This document shows, piece by piece, positions 1 to 8,669 of a DNA stretch of 64,000 nt. Position 1 is the stretch's first letter. Each line of letters starts with the position of its first letter. The notes below the pieces were generated by a model. It was not told the DNA's origin and searched no databases. It saw nothing but the letters and a program-made list of their open reading frames with translations. A program made the position numbers and the translations under genes. Location: the NCBI RefSeq assembly GCF_021044425.1, contig NZ_JAJNEC010000005.1, forward strand, positions 1,860,001-1,924,000, given 5' to 3'. This DNA comes from Niabella pedocola. GTDB taxonomy: Bacteria; Bacteroidota; Bacteroidia; Chitinophagales; Chitinophagaceae.

Positions 1-2657
1 GAGGTTCCAAATCCATACTGTACTTCCGGTACCGTGGGGTAACCGAGAGCCACCCGGTCGTTGCCATTTATTACCCCGTCTCCGTTTACATCCTTATACT
101 TGATATCTCCGGCAAGGTATCCGCCAAAGTCTTGTTTGGGTGAGTTCTGGATCTCATACTGATCTACAAAAAGCCGTTCGGCGATGAGCCCCCACTCCTG
201 GTTGATGTTGCTGCCCAGCCGTTTCAGGTACTGATCCGGATAATTCCGTTCATCCAGCTTTACCAGCTTGTTGGTGGCATACGTAAAGTTGGCCCGTGCG
301 GAAAACCAGAAATCCTGGGATACATTCTTTTCATAACTCAGGGAGCTTTCAAATCCTTTCGACAGTACTTCACCTACGTTACCGCTGATGGAAGCTTCCA
401 ATCCCGCTGATGCAGGAAAATTTTGCCGCTGCATGTAGATCTTGCTTCTGCGGTCCCGGTAGAAATCAGCCTGCAGCTTTAACGCCTCGTTGAAAAGATT
501 CAGATCAACGCCGGCATTCCATTTTTCAGATTGTTCCCAGGTAATATCGGGGTTGGCATACCGGTTTACGCGGTATCCGCCATAAGAGTTCATAAATGAT
601 GTACCCCAACGGTACCCATTGTCGATAACGGTGGCACCATTAAACAGGCTGATATCGGAAAGGAAGAAGAAACGGTCTCTGCGCGCAGCAATGGCATCAT
701 TACCCACCAGACCCCAGGAACCTCTCAGTTTCAATGTACTGATCACATCTTTTAATGGCTCCCAGAATGCTTCATTCGATACAGACCAGCCCGCACCTAC
801 CGACGGGAAAAAGCCCCAGCGTTTACCACCGGTGAACTTTTCAGATCCCATATAGGAATAGCCGAACTCCATCATGTAGCGACGGTCATACGCGTAGTTT
901 GCCCGGCCGGAGTTCCGTACATTCTTTTCGGGAAGGGCTTCAAAAATAGAAGTAGCCGTGCCGGAGGTCAGCAGGTTCTTCTCCATGGTGCCCACTTCGG
1001 TTACGGCCAAATTATGCGCACCAAATGAGCGTTCCCAGTTAAATAATAATTCATAATAATAACGGCCGCTGGCATTTCTTATGGGCGCAATATCACCCAG
1101 GTAGGGCCGGCCATCTGTAGGGTTTAAGGGAAACAGTTTATAGGCGCCCGTAACCTGGTTATAGGATTCCAGGTCGTAATAATAAGGCAGGTAGGTACGG
1201 CGGCCGGTGTTTTCGCCGGAGGTGGTAGCAGAAGCTTTTAACTGGGCTCTTAATCCTTTTAAGATCATTCCCAGGTCCTGCATCAGCGTGGCCTGTGCCG
1301 TTATATCCGATACGTTCTTATCCTGATAACCCCGTACCATTTCCGCATAAGGATTTACTTTGGCGGCACCGTTCACAAAGCTGCTTCCAAACAATACAAA
1401 TTTTGTAAACTGGTTGGCAGAATCCGGTGCATATACCGCCGGGAAATCTACCGGGTTGCTGTTCATCACCAGCCGGAAGAGTTGTGAAGCCGAAATATAC
1501 GGCCCGTTTTGTCCCTCGAAACGTCCCTGGATCCTGGTGTCCAGTTTTGTGGTGGGCGACAGTTTAAAGATTACGTTAGAGCGGATAAAATACCGTTCGA
1601 TATTGATGTTATTGCTGTACCGGTTGCTTTGATCAGTTCTTAAATAGCCCTGTTCCTTATCCATACCCATGGACACATAGTAGGTAGCTACCTGGCCGCC
1701 ACCTGAAATATTCACATTCGCTTTCAGGTTGGAAGCTGTGGATTTGAACAGCGTGTTGTACCAATCGATATTCGGATAGATCATCGGGTTTTCATTATCG
1801 ATGGTAGACTGTATCTTTTGTTCGGAATAAAAGGGTCCCAGGTTGGGATCCCGGGTAATGCGGGCCTCGTTATACATTCTCATATAGGTAGGACCGTCCA
1901 GCATTTTTGGTACACGTACGGGGCTGGCCACGTTTACATCAAACCGCATGTTAAAGCCCACCGGGCCTTCTCTTCCGGCCTTGGTGGTTACCATGATGAT
2001 TCCGTTGGCACCGCGGGCACCATACATTCCCGTGGCGAGGGCATCCTTCATAATGGAGAAGGATTCGATGTCATCGGGCTGCATCCGGGCCAGGTTGTCC
2101 ATGGAAGATTCAAACCCATCGATCAGTACCAGCGGAGCAGACTGGTATCCAAACGTGGTAACGCCGCGTACAAAGAACTGGGCATTATCGGCTCCCGGCT
2201 CACCGGAAAGCGAGTAGGAGATCATCCCCGGTATGCGGCCGGCAAAAGCACTGGTAAGGTTGGACGCCGGTATACGCAGGTCTTTTGCGCTCACCGTTGT
2301 AATGGCACCCACCACTGTTGCTTTTTTCTGCTTACCGAAAGCTACTACTGTTACCTCGTCCATGTCGTTCTTGGCATTGTACAGCAGCACCTCCAGAATG
2401 CTTTTATCACCTACAACCTCGGTGTACTCTTTTTTTCCAACAAACGAAAAAACAAGCGAGTCCCCGACCGCGGCGTCGAGTTTAAACTCCCCGTTTTTGT
2501 CCGTAACTTTTTGAACCGGCTTATTGGCGATACTTACGGTAACGCCCCCGAGCGCCAGGCCGTCTTCTGCGTTCTTTACAACACCCGTTACACTTTTGGT
2601 TTGGGCATAACCAACCGCATAACTGAATACAAGTAGAACTACCCATATCAATCTCAT
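1..2657 (-). CDS. SusC/RagA-family TonB-dependent outer membrane receptor (3' part outside window)
   Basis: The reading frame runs without a stop from the ATG at 2657 to the window edge, giving about 885 residues. The missing C-terminus is probably 100-150 residues (family length about 1000). The N-terminus is a signal peptide ending near YAVGYAQ. A carboxypeptidase-like regulatory domain follows (GVTVSIANKPV onward), then a TonB-box-like stretch (DEVTVVAFG) and a plug domain with the family sequences VLIDGFE and MYGARGANGI. The rest is beta-barrel. SusC proteins import glycans, peptides or other large nutrients across the outer membrane with a SusD lipoprotein, which should lie beyond the left edge. 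The substrate cannot be told from the sequence. The M60-type peptidase upstream on the same strand could belong to the same locus, but a 560-base gap separates them. Confidence 0.93.
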   Translation of the reverse strand, partial: MRLIWVVLLVFSYAVGYAQTKSVTGVVKNAEDGLALGGVTVSIANKPVQKVTDKNGEFKLDAAVGDSLVFSFVGKKEYTEVVGDKSILEVLLYNAKNDMDEVTVVAFGKQKKATVVGAITTVSAKDLRIPASNLTSAFAGRIPGMISYSLSGEPGADNAQFFVRGVTTFGYQSAPLVLIDGFESSMDNLARMQPDDIESFSIMKDALATGMYGARGANGIIMVTTKAGREGPVGFNMRFDVNVASPVRVPKMLDGPTYMRMYNEARITRDPNLGPFYSEQKIQSTIDNENPMIYPNIDWYNTLFKSTASNLKANVNISGGGQVATYYVSMGMDKEQGYLRTDQSNRYSNNINIERYFIRSNVIFKLSPTTKLDTRIQGRFEGQNGPYISASQLFRLVMNSNPVDFPAVYAPDSANQFTKFVLFGSSFVNGAAKVNPYAEMVRGYQDKNVSDITAQATLMQDLGMILKGLRAQLKASATTSGENTGRRTYLPYYYDLESYNQVTGAYKLFPLNPTDGRPYLGDIAPIRNASGRYYYELLFNWERSFGAHNLAVTEVGTMEKNLLTSGTATSIFEALPEKNVRNSGRANYAYDRRYMMEFGYSYMGSEKFTGGKRWGFFPSVGAGWSVSNEAFWEPLKDVISTLKLRGSWGLVGNDAIAARRDRFFFLSDISLFNGATVIDNGYRWGTSFMNSYGGYRVNRYANPDITWEQSEKWNAGVDLNLFNEALKLQADFYRDRRSKIYMQRQNFPASAGLEASISGNVGEVLSKGFESSLSYEKNVSQDFWFSARANFTYATNKLVKLDERNYPDQYLKRLGSNINQEWGLIAERLFVDQYEIQNSPKQDFGGYLAGDIKYKDVNGDGVINGNDRVALGYPTVPEVQYGFGT

Positions 2658-3221
2658 ATGATAATAGTTTGATTTAGTCCAATAAATTTTATAATCGACA
2701 CGACAGTATCAGGAAACCAACAAAAACCAATATGGCAAATACTTTTTGGTTTAGTACAATCTTTTACAAAGAAAATAATCGCATCAATTCAACGATCATT
2801 TTCGTTTTTTGCTTCCAATTTTACAAAATGGGATTCTTATAAATTAGCACCAACATATTTGTATTATTAAAAAAATAACATCCGCTTCAATAAAGTATTT
2901 AGCATAACCCTATACTTTCGAAAAAATATATCAAAAGTTTTTCCGAGTAAGTTTATTTTTTCGTTTAAACGATTAAAATTTATAAAAGTTAAGAAATTGT
3001 TAAATATACTTAACTGAAACGTTTTTGCATCAGCCGTTCCTACTTTTTAACATATTGTTGGCAGCAAAAACCCGCATATACCCATATTAATAACAAGAGA
3101 AGTATTGCCTTGGAGAAAGAAAGCAGGAAGACCGGTAAACGAATCGAAATCCATGAATTTTAAAGAGGAATAACCAGCACGGAACAACCGTTTTTAGTTG
3201 TAACGGCCACCGGCGCATTGG
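2658..3221. other. Long AT-rich upstream region of the first susC gene
   Basis: This 564-base stretch has no credible gene. It is much richer in A and T than its surroundings, especially 2680-3060, as expected for a control region or long leader. Two perfect palindromes stand out: TCGTTTAAACGA at 2961-2972 and AAACGTTT at 3017-3024. Both resemble operators of LacI-type regulators. I could not find a convincing full TTTG-N19-TAnnTTTG promoter for the minus-strand susC gene here, nor a riboswitch. Confidence 0.5.
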
Positions 3222-4616
3222 CTATTGGTCTTTTAATGTGCTGGGTTCAACCGTTGGTTGCGGAAGCCCCAGGGCGGCTATTTCTGCATAAACGGAAGCA
3301 TCAACCCTGAATCCCCATTTCCGGAAGAAATAGGTGAGATCCTTACCGGAAATGGTACAGGCTTTCAGCATAAAATAACGCATTTTGTCTGCATCGGCAG
3401 ACAGGGCGGGCTTTTCCAGCCGCGTTTGCTGATGCAGCTTGATATAAAAAGGATCGCCGAAGGCCAGCCACAACTGATGAAACATAAACAGGCGGGTAAA
3501 ATTACCATCCGCCATTTGCGTGTTGGCGTTAAAATCTTTATCAGGATTTGTAAGCGCCAGGAAATTCATCGCATTGGTGGTTGGCGCACCCTTTAATCGC
3601 GTTGCCCCGCCGCCGCCGATGGCCCGTTCTGCTGCCATTGTATAAATATTTACCGTTACTTCACCCAATGTGGACCATTTCCAGGCCTGCTGCTGCCGCA
3701 TATGGCCCAGCTCATGCCAGGCACCCCAGCCGCTTGTTATTATTTTTTGGGCAGTCAATGCTTCATCCATCAATCCCGGTGCAAACCAGGTACGGTAATA
3801 ACTCGCCGCGCCCCACAAATCCCGCTTGTTCGACTCTGTCATCAGGATCTTATGTACCGGCAATTGATGTTCGGGTGCAGAACCGTCTAAACCGCTGATA
3901 TAGTTTTCGCCATTGTCAACGCCTTTATCAATTGTCTGTAAAATAAAATCAGCCGCATCACCGGTGGTATTCAGTGCCCTGCTCCGTTTAAAAACAAGGT
4001 ATACATTTTTGTTAACCAGCAATGCCGCCGGAGATGCGGTATAGGTGTTCAGCTGCGCCTGCCAGTCGGTGGTCTGGTTTTTTACAAATACCGGGGCCCG
4101 CACCGCACCGCTTTGAAAAGTAATCCGCACTTTGGCGGCCGGTGTGCCGGTGGTCGTGTAACGGATCCACAGCAAACCGCCTAAAGGTTCAGCATTGATG
4201 GTATTGACGCCTGCCGTAAGCTGCACCGATAAAGGATCCCAGCGAAGCGTATCAAATGAGTAGGTGCCAATAAGCAGTTTGGGAAGCCGGGTGCCCTCCA
4301 GTTGCGTTACCGTTAGCCTCAGTGCTGTATTGGGCGGAAGATAAAATCCGGTGGGGTCAAAATCAGACCAGGGATTGCCCTGCCTCAGCCGGTCTACCGA
4401 CTCTTTAAAAGCGTCTGTTTTTTCACTGAACTCCTGCTCCTCGGAGCCAATTGCATTTTTTGCTACCTTCACCAGAGAATCCGGATTTTTGGGATTGCCC
4501 GGTTCCGGAACCGGGCGCTCTTCAACTTTTAAGGGTGCTGCCTTCTGGCAACCAAGGGCCATGCCTATCAAGAGGCTGGCAATCAACCAGCGCTTCCTAA
4601 ATACCGGTAATTTCAT
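3222..4616 (-). CDS. M60-like (enhancin/mucinase type) zinc metallopeptidase lipoprotein
   Basis: Predicted 464 residues from the ATG at 4616. The open frame extends 20 codons further upstream, but this start places a clear lipoprotein signal (LLIGMALGC, Cys23) at the N-terminus, so the longer form is unlikely. The region around residues 80-180 looks like the beta-sandwich that precedes M60 domains (FYLPPNTALRLTV). The catalytic motif is HELGH at residues 301-305, with the third zinc-ligand Glu at 319, fitting the M60 pattern HExxHx(8-28)E. M60 peptidases of gut and environmental Bacteroidota cleave mucin-type or other O-glycosylated proteins at the cell surface. The gene lies upstream of a susC gene on the same strand, which suggests but does not prove use of a glycoprotein nutrient. 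Confidence 0.85.
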   Translation of the reverse strand: MKLPVFRKRWLIASLLIGMALGCQKAAPLKVEERPVPEPGNPKNPDSLVKVAKNAIGSEEQEFSEKTDAFKESVDRLRQGNPWSDFDPTGFYLPPNTALRLTVTQLEGTRLPKLLIGTYSFDTLRWDPLSVQLTAGVNTINAEPLGGLLWIRYTTTGTPAAKVRITFQSGAVRAPVFVKNQTTDWQAQLNTYTASPAALLVNKNVYLVFKRSRALNTTGDAADFILQTIDKGVDNGENYISGLDGSAPEHQLPVHKILMTESNKRDLWGAASYYRTWFAPGLMDEALTAQKIITSGWGAWHELGHMRQQQAWKWSTLGEVTVNIYTMAAERAIGGGGATRLKGAPTTNAMNFLALTNPDKDFNANTQMADGNFTRLFMFHQLWLAFGDPFYIKLHQQTRLEKPALSADADKMRYFMLKACTISGKDLTYFFRKWGFRVDASVYAEIAALGLPQPTVEPSTLKDQ

Positions 4617-4742
4617 ACAGACCTGTCGCTTTTTAAAAAGATGTTTCCACAAGAACTGTGCACAAATTTCAGACAATCGATTGCACAGTTAAAAAAAGAA
4701 GATCGTTGACAAAGCGCATCGCGAATTAAACAGTATATCAAT

Positions 4743-5984
4743 ATGTCACCTGATCAACCGCAACGTTTTGAAGATATTTGCTCCGCAGCCATTCACAGCA
4801 TTCATGATGAAGGAAGTCTGCACAGTCATGCCATTCCTATTTATGCCACTTCCACATTTGTATTCGACAGTGCCGAGCAGGGCATGAACCGGTTTGCCGC
4901 AACAGAGCCGGGATATATTTACTCCCGTTTTGCCAACCCTACCACCACGGCTGCCGAAAAACTGATAGCCGCGCTGGAAGCATTCGGGCTGAAGGATGCC
5001 GGGGGCGCAGCACTGCAGTTAAAGGCATTGCTGCATGCCAGCGGACAAGGCGCCCTCTCTACGCTCTGTTTTTCCCTGTTAAAAAGCGGCGATATAATAC
5101 TTACCAATATAGCCCTGTATGGCGGCACGCACGAATTCTTTGCCTATCTCCTGGCCGGGTTGGGGATACAAACATTGTTCATTGATCTTTCGGACCTGGA
5201 TGCCGTGGAACAGGCATTGCGCCAGCATCCGCAGATCCGGCTGATTCATATAGAATCACCCACAAACCCGCTGATGGGATGTACCGATATAGCAGCCGTT
5301 TGCAAACTGGCTGTGCCTTACGGCGTAAAAGTGAGTGTAGATAATACCTTTGCCACACCCTACCTGCAACAGCCCTTTGCACTGGGCGTTGACTTTGTAT
5401 ACCACTCCACCACGAAATTTTTAAATGGCCATGGCACGGCTATTGGCGGTGTACTGGTGGGGAAAGACACTGATTTTATGAACACCACGGCAACAAAAAC
5501 GTTCAAGCTGTTGGGAGCAAATGCCAATGCCTTTGATGCTTTTTTGCTCATCAATGGTATTAAAACATTACCCCTGCGGATGCGGCAGCATAGCTCCAAT
5601 GCCCAGCATGTGGCAGAATGGCTGGAAGCACATCCCGCTGTTGCAAAAGTAAATTATAACGGGCTGAAGGCGCACCCGGATTATGCGTTAAGCGCCCGCC
5701 AGATGCGATACCCCGGCGCCGTACTGAGTTTTGAGCTGGCAGGCGGTATTGCAGCAGGGAAACAATTCATCAACCGGCTGCGCATGTGTACCCGCGCCGT
5801 ATCCCTGGGCACGGTGGATACCCTGATCTCGCACCCGGCATCTATGTCGCACGCCATTATGAAACCCGAAGAACGGTTAAAGGCCGGCATTACAGACGGG
5901 TTGATCCGGATGAGTGTAGGCATCGAAGCAGTAGAAGATATTCTTGCAGACCTCGAACAGGCGCTTTCCGGATTGCCTGTTTAA
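4743..5984 (+). CDS. Cys/Met-metabolism PLP-dependent enzyme (methionine gamma-lyase / cystathionine gamma-lyase family)
   Basis: 413 residues, normal for the trans-sulfuration family. Recognisable motifs are the N-terminal YSRFANPTTTAAEK (phosphate-binding Tyr and Arg of the neighbouring subunit), the SGQGALSTL segment, the cofactor-ring Asp in SVDNTFATPYLQQP, the PLP-binding Lys225 in STTKFLNGH and the carboxylate-binding Arg in LIRMSVGIE. These enzymes cleave or form C-S bonds of methionine, cystathionine, homocysteine or O-acyl-homoserine. Sequence alone does not separate methionine gamma-lyase from cystathionine gamma-lyase or synthase; methionine gamma-lyase or a close relative is my best guess. 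The gene stands alone, diverges from the M60 peptidase gene, and its stop codon overlaps that of the convergent serine hydrolase gene (shared TTAA). Confidence 0.88.
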   Translation: MSPDQPQRFEDICSAAIHSIHDEGSLHSHAIPIYATSTFVFDSAEQGMNRFAATEPGYIYSRFANPTTTAAEKLIAALEAFGLKDAGGAALQLKALLHASGQGALSTLCFSLLKSGDIILTNIALYGGTHEFFAYLLAGLGIQTLFIDLSDLDAVEQALRQHPQIRLIHIESPTNPLMGCTDIAAVCKLAVPYGVKVSVDNTFATPYLQQPFALGVDFVYHSTTKFLNGHGTAIGGVLVGKDTDFMNTTATKTFKLLGANANAFDAFLLINGIKTLPLRMRQHSSNAQHVAEWLEAHPAVAKVNYNGLKAHPDYALSARQMRYPGAVLSFELAGGIAAGKQFINRLRMCTRAVSLGTVDTLISHPASMSHAIMKPEERLKAGITDGLIRMSVGIEAVEDILADLEQALSGLPV

Positions 5985-7150
5985 TCTGCAAACAGATCCA
6001 GGAAAGCTGCTGCAAACCCTGAAGCGTTCAGTGTTTTATTCAAATTGCGCCGGAACGGGTTAAAAAATCCGAAGCCAAGTCCCGGAATGGGCTTTACAAT
6101 ATGATAGAACGGCCGGCTGAGGTCCTGCGAATTGGCCAGGATAATAAAGGTCAGGTCCTTTTGCGGGATCTTTACAAAAAGAGCGGAATAACCATACCAC
6201 CAGCCTGTATGCCATAACAGTTTCATGCCCCGGTATGTTTTTACAAACCATCCCAGTCCATACTGGATGGTCTTCCCCTTCGGCGTTATATAGGGCGTGG
6301 TCATCTGCTGCCAGCTGCTGTCTGATAAAATGCGCCTTTCATCAATAGCAACCGTATATATGGCCAGGTCCGATACGCTGCTCATCATACCCGCGGCAGG
6401 GCTAAACCCATAGCGGAACCTTACGGGTTCCAGCTTTCCATGTTTCCAGTCATAAGGCCGGGCCACTTTTTCGAGGAAGGCCGTTTTATTGTATCCCGTA
6501 AGTGCAAAAGCCGCGCTATCATCGGTACTGGGCACCGTTTGCTGCATATGCAATGGCAAAACGATCTGCTGCATTAGCAATGCCCCAAATGACTGACCGG
6601 AAGCCTGGGCAATCGCCTTCCCGATCTCCCCGTACCAACCACCATTATACCGGAACACATAGCCGGGTTTAAATCCGTTCCATGCATTGCCCATTGCCGT
6701 GTGCGTCATCAGATGCTTTAGCCGGATGCGCGGGTTGCTGCCCCACCGGGCACCCAGATTGATCCCATACTTATTGATGGGGTCATTGAGCTGTAACCTG
6801 CCGGCAGCCACCTGCTGCATAAAAATAATTGATCCAAAGGTTTTGGTAACAGAGGCAATATGGTATACCGTATGTTCATCCGGTGGTATGCGGCGATCCA
6901 CATCGGCATAGCCGAAACCCTTTTTCCATACCAGCTGCTTTTCATTTACAATACCGGCCGACATTCCGGGAATATGATACCGTTTCCGCAGCTGTTCTAT
7001 TTTTTTTTCAAAAGCGGCCAGCCGCCGGGTATTCCACAGGGTGCTATCCGATGCTTTTACCGGAGCAACCTGTGATAACGGGCGCGGGGTACCACAGGAA
7101 AAGAGCAGGATCGTTGCCAGCATCGTGGGGAGACTGTGTTTCATTATCAT
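5981..7150 (-). CDS. Serine hydrolase of the beta-lactamase (class C / penicillin-binding) family, lipoprotein
   Basis: 389 residues with a lipoprotein signal (TILLFSC, Cys19). The nucleophile motif SxxK is S100-V-T-K103 in HIASVTKTFG. A C-terminal HTG (LLWHTGWWYG) takes the place of the KTG triad. The second motif is unusual: relatives have FxYSN, whereas here it reads FRYNGGWY around residue 168, with one residue missing. The family includes D,D-peptidases, esterases and peptide hydrolases; true beta-lactamase activity is not implied. The gene follows an AraC-type regulator on the same strand after 45 bases, so the two are probably co-transcribed. An alternative start two codons later (7144) is equally possible. 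Confidence 0.85.
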   Translation of the reverse strand: MIMKHSLPTMLATILLFSCGTPRPLSQVAPVKASDSTLWNTRRLAAFEKKIEQLRKRYHIPGMSAGIVNEKQLVWKKGFGYADVDRRIPPDEHTVYHIASVTKTFGSIIFMQQVAAGRLQLNDPINKYGINLGARWGSNPRIRLKHLMTHTAMGNAWNGFKPGYVFRYNGGWYGEIGKAIAQASGQSFGALLMQQIVLPLHMQQTVPSTDDSAAFALTGYNKTAFLEKVARPYDWKHGKLEPVRFRYGFSPAAGMMSSVSDLAIYTVAIDERRILSDSSWQQMTTPYITPKGKTIQYGLGWFVKTYRGMKLLWHTGWWYGYSALFVKIPQKDLTFIILANSQDLSRPFYHIVKPIPGLGFGFFNPFRRNLNKTLNASGFAAAFLDLFAD

Positions 7151-7195
7151 CGATTGTTTTTCGCAAAGCTCTCCGATCTGCAGGCAACCGCCGGC

Positions 7196-8350
7196 CTAAA
7201 TACTGCTCAAATCACGATCTGATCGATATTGCACGCCCGTTCCTGTATGATTTTTCCTGAATTCGGAGGGCGACATACCGGTTACCTGTTTAAATACCCG
7301 CTGAAAAGTTGCGGACGAACTAAATCCACACTCCTGGGCCATGCCAGCAAATGTCAACTGTTCTGCGCCGTCTGCCAGCAGTTTTTCTTTAAACAGCGCC
7401 ACCCGGTATCCGTTTATAAACTCATTAAAATTTGTATGCAGGTGCTGGTTCAGTACCGCCGAAATGGTCTTTGCGGCCAAACCGGTATGCTGTGCCACCA
7501 TCTGAAGGGTCAGTTCCGGGTTCAGATAAAGCCGGTCCTCTTCCATCATCTTTTTTAACAACCCGGTTGCCGTATGCACGATCGCATCCGGCAGCCAGGG
7601 GGCTTCCTGCTTTTTTTCCGCCGCCTGTTGCTGCCAGGCAACCAGGTATCCCTTAATGCCCAGCCAGTAAATGAGCAGGGTAATGGGGATATAGAGGGGA
7701 TACCAATCCAGGTGGTCCAGCATCCAGCCGGTATACCGGGGAATTATATAGGGCACTAAATACACCAACCAAATACACAGAAACACTCCAAAAACCACCG
7801 CCACCTGTTGCAGCCACCGGAAACCGGTGCGATTCTTCTGCTTTTGTACGGCAAGATACCGGAGTGTGAGCACCGTATAAACCGCCAGTGATATCCAGCG
7901 GGGAATATCGGAATATACATTATAGGTATCGATGGCCATTCCCCAGGGCCGTGCGTCATTTTTAAGAAGGCCGGTCCACACACCTGCCAAAAATACCCAG
8001 GCAATCAGCGGTCCACCCAGATCTACGATAACCGGCAGAAACTGCATCCGTTCTTTTTTCCCGATCTTAAATTCCGGCTCAAGAAACGAGCGTACATAAA
8101 AGTACAGCAATGGCCCAACCGGCATTACTACAATCAGCGGAATAAGGTTTGCCAGAAAATTCAGCCATTTTGAGCCAAACCAGTCCATATAATACCCAGA
8201 TAAACAAAGGCTGGCAAGAGTGAGTAAAAAAATCAACACGGCCAGCAGACGGTTTGGTGTGCGCAGGCGCCTGGAAAAAAACAAAAGGCTGCTTACAATA
8301 AGCCCCTGTACTACGCCCAGCAAAATAATGGTTTGCAGAAAACGCTCCAT
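7196..8350 (-). CDS. AraC-family transcriptional regulator with N-terminal seven-helix membrane domain
   Basis: 384 residues. Residues 1 to about 240 contain seven hydrophobic segments, from TIILLGVVQGLIVSSLLFF to YIPITLLIYWLGIKGYLV. The C-terminal 110 residues are an AraC-type double helix-turn-helix with the signature GFSSSATFQRVFKQVTGMSP. Membrane-bound AraC regulators of this form are common in Bacteroidota and probably couple an extracytoplasmic signal to transcription, although the signals are mostly unknown. Position directly upstream of the serine hydrolase lipoprotein gene suggests that it controls that gene or its own operon. The start codon at 8350 begins immediately before the first membrane segment. 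Confidence 0.87.
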   Translation of the reverse strand: MERFLQTIILLGVVQGLIVSSLLFFSRRLRTPNRLLAVLIFLLTLASLCLSGYYMDWFGSKWLNFLANLIPLIVVMPVGPLLYFYVRSFLEPEFKIGKKERMQFLPVIVDLGGPLIAWVFLAGVWTGLLKNDARPWGMAIDTYNVYSDIPRWISLAVYTVLTLRYLAVQKQKNRTGFRWLQQVAVVFGVFLCIWLVYLVPYIIPRYTGWMLDHLDWYPLYIPITLLIYWLGIKGYLVAWQQQAAEKKQEAPWLPDAIVHTATGLLKKMMEEDRLYLNPELTLQMVAQHTGLAAKTISAVLNQHLHTNFNEFINGYRVALFKEKLLADGAEQLTFAGMAQECGFSSSATFQRVFKQVTGMSPSEFRKNHTGTGVQYRSDRDLSSI

Positions 8351-8669
8351 ACACTTAATTCAGCGGTAAAATAATCATTTTTTCATAAAAAGAGTTCCCG
8401 GCTGATACATATGTTCAAAATGGCCACGCTCCGTGCCTCCGCAACCCGTATCACCCATAGTAAAAAAAAACATACCTTATAAATAGCAATAAAGCATCAT
8501 TTTACATGGCATGTTTATTGAAGGAGATCAAACGTATTTCAACAAACTATAAATGATTCCATTCAAAATCCGGGAAGGGGGTGCCGCTGTGTTACCCGCT
8601 GCTTCTACAGGATAAGGACTAACTTTATAGATACAACCGGAGGTCGGTAAGTTTTTTATTGGTAGTACT
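8351..8669. other. Divergent intergenic region between AraC-type regulator and the giant glucan-synthase-like gene
   Basis: 319 bases holding the promoters of both neighbours. For the plus-strand gene, a -7-like element TAACTTTA (8620-8627) matches TAnnTTTG at seven of eight positions and sits 42 bases before the ATG. A GGAGG at about 8640 is too far from the start to act as its ribosome site. No small gene or RNA is evident. Confidence 0.45.

Noticed and set aside
1818..2636. 272-residue frame on the plus strand
   Set aside because: It is antisense to the susC gene, which has a far better protein pattern on the other strand.
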